Below the pieces are notes generated by a model. It had not been told where the DNA came from and made no database searches. It saw nothing but the letters and a program-made list of their open reading frames with translations. A stretch of DNA of 64,000 bases from Halisarca cf. caerulea (taxonomy: Eukaryota; Porifera; Demospongiae; Chondrillida; Halisarcidae). How positions within the stretch are numbered: position 1 is the first letter of the stretch; each line of letters starts with the position of its first letter. Below, one piece after another: positions 51,635 through 64,000 of the stretch. The translations under genes and the position numbers were made by a program. The stretch spans positions 2,509,275-2,573,274 of the forward strand of contig CAUJGJ010000185.1 of assembly GCA_963170055.1 (NCBI GenBank). Reading direction: 5' to 3'.

Positions 51635-54600
51635 ATGGGATCTGGTCACTCGAAGCACAGATCGAAGTACTCACAGAAGTCCCCAAAGTATGAAGGTAAG
51701 GGTAGAAAGTAGAATGTAGTTTTGCTATTAGACTCACTGACAGATTACATGCTTGTCATGCGTAGGTTAGCCTATACTCCGTAAAGCAAACATGAGGCAG
51801 ATATCTTTAGCGAATTCGAAGTAGCGCACCCGAGCGCACCCTCGAGCGCAGCATAGACCAACCTAGTCTCGCGTAGCCAGACTGAAACTCCAGTCTAACT
51901 TGATGAGTTTGTCACTGACAGCAGATGGTGTGAGCACTCCGAGGTCAGTGAACAGTGGAGAGTCGTAATTGAAATTTCGCTGACCAGTGACGTACACCCC
52001 GAATAAAGGTAGTCTAGCTAGCTAGACTAGAATAAAGGTGGCGAGATTTTGGTCTGGCTATGCGAGACTAAGACCACCCCACAATCATTACAGAAGCATC
52101 TCCCTTTGGCTAGATATTTTCTGGGGGCAAATTCACTCACATTGGGGGATTTACAGTTCATTCTTTGTGATGTGTAATATATAGACGACAAATTACCCAG
52201 TGGATATATACTGGTTACCCATTGCAACTCTTTCCTTACCTTGCCATCCTGCATATATGCAGGATTTTTCACATTTCAATGTTATTAAAATTAATGGCGT
52301 AGCCAGGCCAAGCAAAAGGGGTTATTACTTGATCTTTTGTCCAAAGCTTTTTTAAAAAAATTCTTTTCATCATTTAATTCCTTGATTTGAATAACAATGG
52401 TATAGCACTAGATCATGGTATGCAGATTTAATGTTGTCCGGTACATTTTGTCTTCACGGCCTCAATCTTTAAATGCCTGGTTAAAGAGAGTATAAGGCCC
52501 GCCGAGCAGGCAAAACAGAGGAAAAAGGAGCAAAAAGCACTCACTTGGGACTCGTCGCCGTATAGGCGCTGCTATGTAAAAAATCAGGTAGAAGCTAGGA
52601 AAACTTTGTCAGGTGAATATACGTCACCTGTCAAACTTTTGTCGGCTGGACGTACAGCACATATCCAGCCACAGACACGACTAACGTACATCACATCATT
52701 GTGGGGCTGCTCAGGCTCACCCCAACAATGGTGTGACAATTTGATCACCAACATCTCCGCAAGGACCACCGGGTGGTATGTTGAGAATCACTATTTTTAT
52801 GGTTACAATGTGATTTGTCACAAGTCATAAGGATACTATAGTCTTGTACTCAGACTCACACCTTCCTGGCAAGAATAAAATGGCTGCTAGAAGTGGGTCA
52901 GGATATGCCTCGGAGACTATAAGGATATACATGCAAGCACCGGTCTCCTGGGTGTGTAGGAAAATGGGGTGCCATATATAGTACTCCCAAACTAGACATG
53001 TGCAGAATACTTGTGGTGTGTCCAGTGACCTGTGGGGGCAATTGACAATATAATATAGTTTCCTATTGCAATCCTCGTTTGTCCATTGACCTGTGGTGGG
53101 CCATTGACAATATAGTTTCCTATATTGCAATCTTTGTTTTTCCTCAAAGGTTAAATGATGTTTCTACATATACCACTGAGAGGGTGTATCTGCATGGTTA
53201 GTTGTGATTTGAGACTTCCCAATAGTAGGGGCGGATCTAGGAAGGGACTAAGGGGGCCTCAGCTTCTCTCCCTCTTCTCCAAAGATATTTGACATACCTT
53301 TTCTACTTAGAAATTTGCTATGGCCTCTAAACTACCCCTTAATATATTTGGAGTAATATTTGATTACAAGAGCCTAAAATGAATTCCAATATGATTTTTT
53401 TAACGCTAAGGTAGCCATGTTCTTTTCAACATAAATCAATAAATCAGTAAAAATGGCTGACAAGCGCTGGATTTTGGAAACGTAGCCACTGAATAGTAAT
53501 TCTCTTCTTTCTTTTTTTGTTATGTGGGCAAACATACCTGTCCTATATGTTTATTTTCCAGAATAAGCCCATTTTCTCTGTCACATCAAAGACTTATAGA
53601 TCGCGAGATAAGATAGCATTGGTTCTGCTCCCCGAGGTTCTGGCTGTTTGCATAAACTCGGCCATTAACTCGGGTCGAATGCTATCCTGGAAGATCCAGG
53701 ATAATCCTAGGGGCACTTCTGTCCAACTGTTTTGGAGAGCTACCAATTGAGGTGGAAACCAGGAATTCCAGGTTGTCTTGGTGCCACCACAGACCAGAAC
53801 CCTACAAAGAAGAAATCACCATTGCAACATCGGAGCCAGAAACATCTATAGATGATTTCAGTAAAGCGAAATGTCTGGAACGTACCTCCAAACGCCTGAT
53901 CAAGAACACCAAGGAAAGCCTGGTTTGTACAAAACACAGTGACAACATAGCCACAAAATCAGGATACGTCAATTCGTTGGTGGGGACTTCTTATCTACTG
54001 GACCAGTTCCTGCTGGATTGCCGTTGCAATCGTTAGGTGTTCATACCATCTTGAATCTTGGTGATTCTGCCCTGACTCCATCTCAACAACTTAATGGCAA
54101 ACCTACCAATACTATCCAACCTACTCTTCATGAAACACATAATATATAGTATTGTACCTGTGAAAACGACTTCTGCTAACTCCAAGTCTGTAGATTTGTC
54201 CACGTGTTCTTCCAAGCAGTTTGAAGAAGGGTATAGGGGTGTCCTAGTTATTCGTAATACATCTCCCAATGGTATCAGCTGTTGGTCGGCTGTCAGTAAA
54301 GGTACAATTCTATCTACCATTTCCATACCTACAACATCGCCGCCACCTCGCTGGAGGACTTGATAAGCAGAGCCAAGGACGTCTTATTCTGAGAGATTGA
54401 GCTTCATCCTGGACTAAAGGTGCGGACTGGAAGCACTTTAAAAAACAACAGCTAGATAACTATATTGTCACATCACCTCAATCTCATAGGACCAGATTAC
54501 GCACCAAGCATAATCAGCCTGGCTGACTTACTAGTTGTTCATCAACACAGCTCAGAGTCTATTCTTTGATTTTTTTATGCATCATAATGTCATGTATAGT

Positions 54601-57600
54601 ACTGCTGTGTTGTAGAGTCCAAATAATAATTATAATTATAATAGAGAAACAAATTTTAGTCTTTCTATGAGGTATAACTTCTGCATACAATCCAAAGTCA
54701 AACTGTGTGTACATGTTGTATTAAAGAATAATATGCAAGCTAAAATAATTCAGCCCCCCCCCCCCCGAACAGTCCTAGATCTGCAGCTGAATAGTACTGC
54801 ATGCTAAAAGTATATATATATATCCCAGACAACCCATAAACAGCTGCATACAATGGACATGTAGTTTAAAGACATATGTGGTGGGTCATTGACAATGTAT
54901 TTACTACATTAATTAATGAAATCCTTTTTCCCACAGAGTCTGCTGACAGTCTGCAAAAGAGCAGTAAGAATGTAAGATGCATATAGTAATATTATTGTGC
55001 CTCGTATATTATTTGTTCTGTAAAACGAGAAATTTTTGTTTTGCATCTCATTAGTTCTAAGTCACTTGAGTGGCCTACAGTCTGTCTAGACACATGAAAG
55101 ACTTTACACTTATCATTGTCACATTTGTGCATTGGGTTGATTGCTGGTTTTGTCCATGGAAATCTGGTAGCTTGATTAATTTCATTGGACAGAATTAGCA
55201 TAGAACGACATAACTTATTGCAGCACAGCTAATTTAAATTTAGATCCTCTTCTGTATATATAGTATTGTAGTGTGAAACTTCTTTAATCTGGTACTACCT
55301 GTATAATCTGACTTTCTCTTCAATCCAACCATCTTTTGAGGGACAATCACTATTCATGCATGCATAGCAAACTACATACGCATACTAATAGTCACTCTGT
55401 ATATAATCCGGCAATCTACATATCGATCTGAAATGATTCTCATTCTCTATTTTGAAAAGCACTCATAGGCACCATCATGTGGACTTTGAGTGAATTTCCC
55501 ATGCATGGTCACTTCCCAAGATTGTTGCAAATGCAGAGCAGTAACTCAATAAAAGAATTATAGAAGTCATATAGCAGCTGTGCACTAGCCTAACAGCTGT
55601 GCACTAGCCTGCAACTGGATTATGCAATTGCAAATGCCACCCTTTTTAATTATTTTTCTGGTGACTACCCTGCTGATTCTCGATCCTTGGGAATACAGCA
55701 TCCATTGCTCACTCTATCCTTAAATTTATTACACTTTAGCTTACCACTTTCAAGGACACATAACAATGGTGTGATGACAGTTTCAGATACATAAAATGCA
55801 AGGAACGTTTTATCACCTCCAGACCTATGTATACAAACCTGGTTTGTGGCTGCAATATCCTAATATCCTACTATTCACATTAGTAGTCTGTAAAGCTCTA
55901 ATTTGACAATGTACTTTGAGATTTGGTGCGAAATGTACATGGTGGAGCTACCCCTGCCAGCCCTAGTGGTTCCTTCAGTGCTGATTAGACTTATATTTCT
56001 AATTGGATATTTGCAGAGTTTAGTGTATGATGGTTACTGCAGTAGAATTGTAATGTGCAAGGGTGAAAATTTATAATAGTGGACATGTGAATGAAAGCTA
56101 CAAAATTAGTATAATACACAGTAAAATATAATATAAGAGTATATTTGGTTGGGCATGATCCCATATTATCATTCTTGTATGTAAACTCCTCCAGGTGTAC
56201 AGTGGTTGGTATGAGAAATTAAAGAGGTTCTACCAAGGCATGCCAACTGTGTACAACGCAGACACATCAACACCAAGCCTGCCCTTCAGCAACCTGGTCA
56301 CTGTAGAAAGACGCTGTTTTGGAGCCAAAAAGGGCAAGGATATTAGTGAGTTTCTGAAAGCCTCTATCTACGGTATTGACGGCTATGTTGAAGAGGCAAA
56401 GAAAATCGAATACAAGGAAATCTTACACTGTAAGGAAATCACAACAGGAAAGAGGGGGATTATCAGTGGAGCTCCTGGTTGTGGGAAAACAACACTTTCC
56501 CGCAAGTTGTGTCAAGACCTTTACTCGCAGGCACTCCCAAACAAGTACAAAATGATCTTGTTGGTGGAGTTGCGCAAGTTGAAGCCATCTCTCAAGGAAA
56601 TGAAAGAAGATATTGATCTACAGTTCCTGTTGAGAGGGGCAGGTGTTTCTAACCTTCCCCAACTGTGTGAGACCATGGAGAAAAGTGATGGAGAAGGGGT
56701 AGCCATGATTTTGGATGGTTTTGATGAGGTGGCAGACTACCTTGGGAAATCCCCTTTCCTACGCAATCTCTTATCCATGGAAGAGCCCTACCTATGTGAA
56801 TGTGATGCGTTTGTAACCACACGGCCTTCCCATTGTCCAGATCTCATGTCAATGATAAGACGACCAAGTTGTCATGTGGAAATCCTCGGCTTCACCGATT
56901 TTGAAATTGATACATATGTGCAGAATTTCTTCCGAGAAGCAAGCAGTGACAAGAGTGAAGCAGAACAGAAATACAAAATTGTTATCGATAAACTTAACAA
57001 CATTCCTGTCATTCGAGGTATGAGCCGCATACCCTTGGTCCTGAAGGTCATCTGTAAAGTGCAGGACCACCTTGGGAGTGCCCCTCTTCCAGAGACAGTG
57101 AGTGGTATTTTCTCACTCTACATCTGTCACCAGTTGGTGGAGTACTTAGTGTGGGCCTCACAATGCACTGGTGCTCCCATCAATGATGTTCTCAAGATTC
57201 CAACAGATTTGTTTCCAGGATTCTACCCACTGTGTGAGATTGCTTACAAATGCTGCAGTGACAAGACAGGGCAGCGACTGATACTCACAGAAGAAGATGT
57301 GAAGGAGGTGAAGGAACACATCGACAAGCGTGGCAGCATTTACAATCTCCTGTTCAGTGAAAGAGTGGACGAGACCTCTCCAGTTGCAGGATTTGTATAC
57401 CAGTTCAACCACAAGACAGTACAGGAAACACTGGCAGCCATTCATATAGCTGACCAAACGGAGGGTGACCAGCAGAGGATTTGGATTGAAAACTTTGCTC
57501 GCCCAGAGATGGGCGGAGTCTGGAAGGTCTATTGTGGCCTAACTAGTTTGCGATTTGTGGACTTGACTACACTCAGTCAGTCAAGTCTGTCACAGCGTGC

Positions 57601-59424
57601 CCGAGATGCTGGTGTGAGTACTCGGGATGATGACAAACTGGTGATGGTGTCTCTCTTCGAAGGAGGTAACAGATACTTGTCCGCGAGGATTCTTCCCACA
57701 CTTATTGGGAGGTCTCTTTCTTTTAGCTTGAATTCACCTTACGATGCACTTGTCCTACAGTCCACATTACGTGACCATCCCAGTCTTGAGGAGCTTGTAT
57801 TGTGGGGCAGTGGATCACATCCAATAGGAGTGGAAAGCCTTACAAGTTCCATATCACAGCATCAAAGTCTGAGAAAGCTGTCACTGTCTTCTCTCCACCA
57901 AAGTGGTGCGTTGTGTGTGGTTGTGATAACTATGTACTATTCACTGCATGTTTTGTATAGTTTCTTTTTCACGTCACCTGTGCATGCTTACATGCTTGCA
58001 TCTAAAGGAGTAATGTACAAGGCTGGTGCAACCAGTAGAGCTAGTGCAACTGTGCATGACCATAACACTTTTTGTCACTGCAAATATATATACGTCGTTA
58101 TTTTAATGCCAACTTTAGCGAATGATTCTGTTTTAACTTGTGAAGTCCCCCAGAGTTGCCATGTTGATATTGTATACAGTCCAGATTGTGGAAGGCATGC
58201 ATATGTGCATAAAATTATCAATTTTTCTTAGACTGTAATATTTCATGAAGTATTTTGTCAATACGTTGAGAAGCATAATGTGTGACATGCCCAAACTGAC
58301 ATGATTCCTAACATGACGTACTACTCGTACTGAGCTTGCTCTCACCCTACTGTAACATACCATGCACCTGCTTAGATTCCTATTATGATATAGTTTTTAT
58401 ACATAGAAATCTAATTGTTTGCCTTATTGTGAAAACTGATGTGAAGCAAAAGTATCCTGTTATGCAGTGTTGTAAATGTGCTACTGCATGTGCTTTGTGG
58501 AGATAATATTGTCGCTGTCTACACCCCCTACATGCACTCTTAGTGCTAGTGCCCAGGATCCCAGAGAGTAACCACTATATAGTGGTGCCAGCTCTTCCCC
58601 TCACCTTACCCATGCACCTACATTACCCATTACATGTATGGGTTACTAGCCAGGGGCGTATCTAGCCAGAAGAAAAAGAAGGGGGTTACGCGAAGGCCAT
58701 AACCATGGGCACACTCTGTACAAAAAAATTAATGGTATCCTAGACACATTGTGCTATATGTAGCCATTATAGCATGTCAATGGTGTCAAGACTGCATGTG
58801 GCAGGCACGGGAGCATCACTGGTCAAGTAAGCATAATAGTAATACGTACATGTGTCAGACAAGCTAAAAATGACTATAAAGAAACACAACTTAAAGAATG
58901 CATTAATTTCACAGCATTTGTTGTTATGTGGTCTGCAGAACCATGTATGCAGGACTGCAGGTGCATGCAGGTGACATTAAGTATTGGAGTAAGGATTAAT
59001 TGCATCATTAATTAGAACACTGCAGCTGGTTGCTTCAGATTGATGAAGGGGGTTTTCTTGCAACCTGCAGGAAACAATGATAGCTACTCCCATGCAAGCC
59101 CAGTTGGCCTTCCCTTTAGCCTCCTAGCCAAGTATATATTTTATATGTTCAATTTATTACCTCAGGACTGGTTGTATATATGCCTACCAAGTCTGTGTTT
59201 TAACAACCATTTCATACCCTTCCTATCCCTTGTTCTGTCTTGGCTTGAGATTGTCTGGTTGTGTCTATTTTCGAAATCCCTCAGATTTTAAAGAGTTTGG
59301 TAGAAATTTGAAAGTTTGCCATAATTTGAAGTCCATTGTCTTCAGGGATGCACCTGTGAATACAGTACTAGCTGTAGTTGCTAGTGGAATCGAGGAAATG
59401 GAGCTGGTGTTTTTCTATCATGAG
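51635..59424 (+). CDS. NACHT-domain innate immune receptor B (NLR-like), 3' end not found
   Basis: Exons: 51635-51695, 54937-54971, 56195-57905 and 59285-59424, with the same phases as gene A. The start is MGSGHSKHRSKYSQKSPKYE, again an N-myristoylation-type start but without the Cys of gene A. The large exon encodes a NACHT ATPase with Walker A GAPGCGKTTL, Walker B MILDGFDEV and VTTRPS; most residues equal those of A by eye, and the frame is intact. The LRR-like exon at 59285 matches A's exon at 33345. Similarity to A continues to about 59960, then stops. The remaining LRR exons and any CARD are not visible in the last 4 kb, so B is either truncated or its end lies beyond the window. Confidence 0.8.
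51869..52071. mobile_element. Diverged foldback MITE in gene B, intron 1
   Basis: The left arm tagtctcgcgtagccagact and right arm ggtctggctatgcgagacta are inverted copies separated by about 160 bases. The ends follow the TAGTCT…AGACTA family pattern. Confidence 0.6.
53560..54370 (+). pseudogene. Unrecognised decayed coding sequence
   Basis: Forward frames show protein-like stretches broken by stops: TYRSRDKIALVLLPEVLAVC, NSGRMLSWKIQDNPRGTSV, LFWRATN, VHTILNLGDSAL and finally TYNIAATSLEDLISRAKDVLF. The composition and frame shifts suggest the remains of a gene, probably transposon-borne, inside intron 1 of NACHT gene B. I do not recognise the family. No corresponding sequence is seen in gene A. 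Confidence 0.35.
55267..55470. mobile_element. Old pogo-like MITE, gene B copy
   Basis: Homologous to 23150-23332 in gene A and placed the same way relative to exon 2. It is degenerate. Confidence 0.45.
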
Positions 59425-59601
59425 GTGAGCTTTCTCTACATACATGTTAACTGTTATAATATAGATATTATGCCACGTTTATGTACTTCCTGTCATGAGT
59501 GATGGAGCCAATTCTATGATGTGTACATAGTTCATGTAACAGTTGATGTATGTATGTGCATAGCATTGCACACACACGCACAAACACACAGACTAATGCA
59601 T

Positions 59602-59604
<3 letters not shown>

Positions 59605-59676
<72 letters not shown>

Positions 59677-59684
59677 CACACACA

Positions 59685-59765
<81 letters not shown>

Positions 59766-59770
59766 GCACA

Positions 59771-59837
<67 letters not shown>

Positions 59838-59841
59838 ACAC
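59605..59841. repeat. (AC)n microsatellite in gene B
   Basis: About 235 bases of AC repeat with TG and TA interruptions, about 180 bases after the last visible exon of gene B. The matching intron of gene A lacks it. Confidence 0.95.
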
Positions 59842-59993
59842 AGCATTTCATTCTCAGTCAGAGATTCACAGTATGCCGGGAGCAGTTGTATACTGGGAGA
59901 GAGGAGGGACTACATTGATCGATACAATTTCTTCCTTCAATGTATGTATATGGATATAATAATTATGAAATGCTGGTGAGGAGTATACGTAGG

Positions 59994-60034
<41 letters not shown>

Positions 60035-60652
60035 CCGTTTCCGGGGTAACCACGCTAATTTAAATCCCGTAACCGGGGTATAACTGCAACAAGAGCACAC
60101 TTGGCTTCCTATTGCAGTTATACCGCAGCCCATATTATAGGGAAAGGGTAATTATAGACACAATAGTCAGTCATTACAATAACAAACTAACACATTGTAT
60201 GGCTTCATTTGGCCCATACATCGATCAAGGTCGAGGATAGTACTGTTGCTTGAATTTATAAATTTACTAAAAAAATAGCCAGTAGCCGAAAACATATCGT
60301 TGTGAAAACTTGCCGCTTTTCAAATTCTTCGAAGCTAGTGTGAAAACTTTGCACTTTGATTATTCACAAGTGTACTACTGTCCTTGTAATGACTTCTAGC
60401 AGCATGAGAGGAGTTCAGATTCTTGTGATGTAGAGATTCTCAGCTAAATATTGGCGAGTTGATTCTCTACAAATAGAAGCCCTGGGCGGGGTATATATAA
60501 TAGTTATACAATGGCATTAAATTTTGCGGAGTATGGATTATACATGCACGAGACCTGAGTCTGGTATACTTTGCAAATTGCCATTGTATAACTATTGCAT
60601 GTTATACATATGTTTTAGTTATATTCCAGTACAAGCATGATATCAGGGTTAT

Positions 60653-61180
60653 CACCCAAGAGCGAGGTGAAGCCGAGGTCGCAAGCGATAACCTGGATAT
60701 CACATGAGTGTAATAGGATATAACTAAATCTATCCCATACAAAGTGATTTTCATTTTGTAGACTTGATTAATTGGCACTTAATAACTATTATTAACACCC
60801 TTATGCTAGTAGTCATTACCCGGGTGATAACTACCATACATGCCCGGTTTTCTCTTTGATCTCTCACAAACTTGGATAAAAATATAATACAGTAATATGT
60901 ACATAATATAGTATTTTATACGTACATAATATTATATATATATATATATGTTATGGGTATAACCTGGATATCATACAAGTGAACCGCGGGATATAACTGA
61001 CTTCAATTCCATGCAAATTGATTTTCAATTTGTAGACTTGATTGGCAATATATGATTTCGTAAACACCAAATTGACTCTATTAACATCCTGGTAGTTATT
61101 ACCCGGGTGATAACTACGTACCATACATCCCCAGTTTTTCCTTTAAATTGATCTTTCACTAACTGGGATAGAAATATATA
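60653..61180. repeat. Two direct copies of a palindrome-bearing repeat
   Basis: Two copies of about 220 bp (60653-60880 and 60958-61180) share ataacctggatatcaca, attttcattttgtagacttg and a near-perfect palindrome agttattacccgggtgataa. Both lie beyond the edge of the NACHT duplication. They may be a dispersed element; no coding sequence is present. Confidence 0.65.
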
Positions 61181-61854
61181 TTATAAACATGTTCTGAAGT
61201 ATATAAACGTGAAAAGTCTGATTTAAACTCACCAAACATTAATGTTCTTGACCACAAACATGCAACGTACCACAAACAACAAACAGTGACTTTTTCACAA
61301 ATTCGTGATAATAATCAGCAGCCGAAATTGCTAAATCACAAATTTGTGAAAGCTGAAAATCACAAATTTGTGAAATCCTCTTTGAGTTTGCTGGTGATAG
61401 GGCAATAACCTGTGAATTATCATGCACTTGTGAGAAAACAAGCTAAAATGAAAATTGTTATTGGCCCAACGTTTGCAAAGTTTTGATAACATTCTTTTGC
61501 TTTTCAACATACCTCGCTAAAAACAAGGCTGCATAACAATATGCTTGTTTACAACAATCCATGCAGATTTGTTATGAAAACAGAATAAAAGTTAGCAATT
61601 TTGGCTACAAGCCAAATCAGAATTTTCACATTTACTTCAGAACATGTTTATAGTATATTATATTATATGCCTCCCTTAAATTACGTGAGCCTCTGTCTGA
61701 CTGGGAATGCTGTGTGTGTATGTGTGTGCATGCATGTGTGCATGCGTGTGTACATGCATGCATGTGTGTGTGTTTGGGTTGTAGGTGTGTGTGCATGCAT
61801 GGGATGGTGTGCACTAGTATACATGCATGTGTGTGTCTGTATGCATGAGTGTGT

Positions 61855-61859
61855 GCGTT

Positions 61860-61890
<31 letters not shown>

Positions 61891-61903
61891 TTGTGTGTGT
61901 GTT

Positions 61904-61973
<70 letters not shown>
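61855..61973. repeat. (TG)n microsatellite
   Basis: TG repeats interspersed with TTTG. Confidence 0.95.
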
Positions 61974-61974
<1 letters not shown>

Positions 61975-62404
61975 ACGAGTGCGCATACATGCAATGTTTG
62001 TAGCAACTACTGTAATGGTTTCAATACACGAAGTTGCTGTGATTTGAAGCAGTCAAGTGAGCACACCCAGATGAGCAGATAGTACACAGACCTGTAGTTA
62101 CATTGCCTGTTCAGCATTAACTGGTAGTGAATGAGAGCAGATATTGATAAGAGTTAAGGAGGCGGGTGCACCTGATTATGTCAGCTGTAATATTCATGAG
62201 GCGATGATGATATTGTTGTCCATGGAGTTCTTATCGTCATACACAGAAAAGGGAGCGGTAAACCACCATTATGTGGCATCTTGTCCGGCAACATACCGTA
62301 TACTGCTACTGGCGTCGTTCTGTCTAATAAAATGAGCGGTAGGGCTTTATTTGGCGTCATTCTGTCTGCAAAAAGAGCGGCAAAATGGTACGAAAGTAGT
62401 GTAA

Positions 62405-62456
62405 CAAGCTAGCCTGTCTCCGCAAGCGCCCTATGGGCGAGAAGAGGCGGAGACGG
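62405..62456. repeat. Nested hairpin
   Basis: An outer stem (gtctccgc…gcggagac) encloses an inner one (cgccc-tat-gggcg). It lies upstream of the RecQ-like relic and may be a transposon terminus. Confidence 0.45.
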
Positions 62457-62619
62457 TCTAGCTCACATAGAGATTAGTTCACACCTCGAACTGGGGCTAG
62501 CTTAGTCAAAATTTTTAAAGTTCGGACTACGCAAGACCATGCAAGGCACTCATGATCTCTGGCCAATCAGATGGGTGCTAGATTGTTACTAGCTAGGGAA
62601 GTGTAGATGTAGATTGCTC

Positions 62620-63170
62620 GTAGGGTGGGAATGGATTTTCTGTCAATCTTGTGGAATTGCTTTGTCGGAAGACCAGACTGCTGCCATCAGGAGTGTCACT
62701 TCACGGTGGGACACCATCGTTTGTCTTCCTACTGGTCATGGGAAATCCATCATTTTTGAGCTGCTTCCGTGGTGCTACTCCTGTTCTTGTGCGATTGTGC
62801 TCATTGTATAACTCCTTCTGTCTATTATGACCAAGCTGGTTGCTGATCTCACACAGCAGCATCTTTGTGCGGTGCAACTAAGTGCTGGCATGTCTTTGGA
62901 GGCCCAGTCTTCTGTGGAGAAAGGAGAGACTCGGACAACATACATTTTCACTACTATAATAGTCCCAAAATGCTGCAGGAAAGGAGATGGAGGCACCTCT
63001 TCCTGAAAGATCACTACCAGAAAAATATGTGAGCTGTTTTTATTGATGAAGCACACTGTGTGGAAGTCTGGGGAGGTGGAAAACATCCGTTCCAAAAGTG
63101 TTACAGCCTTCTTGGAGATCTTCGCTCTTTTTCCCTCCTCACAGCCACTATACTACCACCATGACAAGAC
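62620..63170 (+). pseudogene. Decayed RecQ-like helicase fragment
   Basis: Across frames the translation shows LSEDQTAAIRSV, Walker A in VCLPTGHGKSIIFELLPW, then a DEAH-box FIDEAHCVEVWG, followed by CYSLLGDLRSF. These match the start of a RecQ-family DNA helicase in order and spacing (Q-x-x-A-I, L-P-T-G-x-G-K-S, D-E-A-H-C, W-G). Stops and frameshifts make it non-functional, and it lacks the helicase C-terminal half. Such genes are often carried by transposons in early animals. Confidence 0.7.
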
Positions 63171-63896
63171 GGGTACAACTGGAAGCTTCCATGGAAGCAG
63201 CAGCAAAAGAAGAAAAAGAGATCGAATGCTATTATCAACAACAACTACCACCAGGAGGTACCAGCTATTCGTGTTGTAGTAGATGGGTGATAGTCAAAAC
63301 GATCGCACAAACACTCGTACAACGCAAAAAGTGGTGTGGTCATCATCTTTGGACATCACACTAGAAAGCTGCTATTTTTAGGGGTATGAAAGGATTAAGT
63401 TCTGCTCAGTCTGTACAATTGCCAAAAACAGAGAGAGCTAAATTCTAAACCACAAATGCTACAGAAACTGGAGTGGCAGCTCTACTAGCATGGAGAGTGA
63501 TATTATCACTGAAGGTTTTCGGCAGTCAAAAGCAATGTATGGTCTGCGATACATGTCTGTGATTGGAGATGGTGATAGCTCTGTTATGGCCAACATCCAA
63601 GCATGTGTACCGTATGGGATTTATGTTGAGAAGATAAAGTGCGCCAATCATGCCTGCAAGGCTTACAGGAGTAGATTGGAGTCCTTGGCCAAAGACAATT
63701 CCCAATACTGCATGAGGTAAAGGAGGACTTACACAGAAGAACATCCAACGTCTCACTATTGGAGCAAGAATGGCTGCATGCACTGCATGCAAAACTGGCA
63801 ATGTGCAGCAACTCCATGAGGACCTCTGCAATGGTCCTTATCATGGCTTTGGGACCACTGAAAATGCAACTCCAAGTTTTGCATGCACATTAGTGT
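63170..63896 (+). pseudogene. Decayed Mutator-like transposase
   Basis: Pieces in shifting frames: SMEAAAKEEKEIE, then PAIRVVVDGG and SKRSHKHSYNAKSGVVIIFG, KLLFLGV…CSVCTIAK, NWSGSSTSMESDIITEGFRQ, YMSVIGDGDSSVMANIQACV, IKCANHACKAYRSRLESLA and QRLTIGARMAACTACKTGNV. The DGGWSKR/SYNAKSG/GDGDSSV/CANH series is that of the Mutator-like transposase domain found in many invertebrates. A stop follows GG at about 63285 and another frame break after 63720. The piece directly follows the RecQ relic on the same strand. Confidence 0.75.
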
Positions 63897-63924
63897 AGCG
63901 GCATCCAGTTCACCACAGCAAACT

Positions 63925-64000
63925 ACAGTCGACTCCTGATATAAAGAACCAAGAAATCCACAAGGATTTGTTCTTTATAATAGAAGTTCTTTATAAAAGA
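63925..64000. mobile_element. Start of a MITE cut by the window edge
   Basis: The sequence from tacagtcgactcctgatata onward, with ttctttataa blocks repeated in both orientations (gaacc…ttgttctttata…gttctttata), fits the CAGTCGACTCC-type terminus of a pogo/Tigger-like element. Its other end is outside the window. Confidence 0.5.

Overview
This is eukaryotic, animal-type DNA: genes are split by GT-AG introns, there is no operon structure, AT-rich non-coding DNA dominates, and long (TG)n, (AC)n and (AT)n microsatellites and many short inverted-repeat transposons are present. A nuclear cap-binding protein, NACHT-type innate immune receptors, THAP/YqaJ transposon relics and small genes with short introns suggest an early-branching invertebrate. 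A sponge is my best guess, but this is inference from gene content only.

Layout. (1) 0.5-16.4 kb: two tandem, same-strand paralogues of the Notum/pectin acetylesterase family, each with nine exons in matching phases. Their introns hold minisatellites and several MITEs. (2) 17.3-20.0 kb: a complete four-exon NCBP2 (20 kDa nuclear cap-binding subunit). (3) 20.9-35.8 kb: NACHT receptor gene A, with a short first exon encoding an N-myristoylation-type start, a tiny second exon, one large NACHT exon and a run of LRR-like exons. Its second intron (7.7 kb) is a transposon graveyard: promoter-like repeats, a dead THAP/YqaJ DNA transposon, retroelement tails and a HIRAN-like fragment. (4) 36-40 kb: a LINE relic and simple repeats. 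(5) 40.8-47.4 kb: eight exons with mutually compatible phases encoding an LRR-like piece, an acidic repeat, Ser/Pro-rich linkers and a C-terminal CARD-like domain. This may be the 3' end of gene A or a separate gene. (6) 47.4-51.6 kb: no gene supported. (7) 51.6-59.4 kb: NACHT receptor gene B, a segmental duplicate of A that shares its promoter, introns and one old MITE; its LRR/CARD end is not visible. (8) 60-64 kb: direct repeats, a RecQ-like helicase relic, a Mutator-like transposase relic and a MITE start at the window edge.

How the genes relate. NCBP2 is housekeeping. The esterase pair are predicted secreted hydrolases; copy 2 has a changed oxyanion-hole residue. The NACHT pair and the CARD exons look like an expanding innate immune locus. 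The most unusual signals are the lipid-anchor-type N-termini of the NACHT receptors with a possible C-terminal CARD, and a dispersed hairpin-capped repeat that carries an ETS-type site, a YY1-like ATG and a splice donor, so that it resembles a mobile promoter plus first exon.
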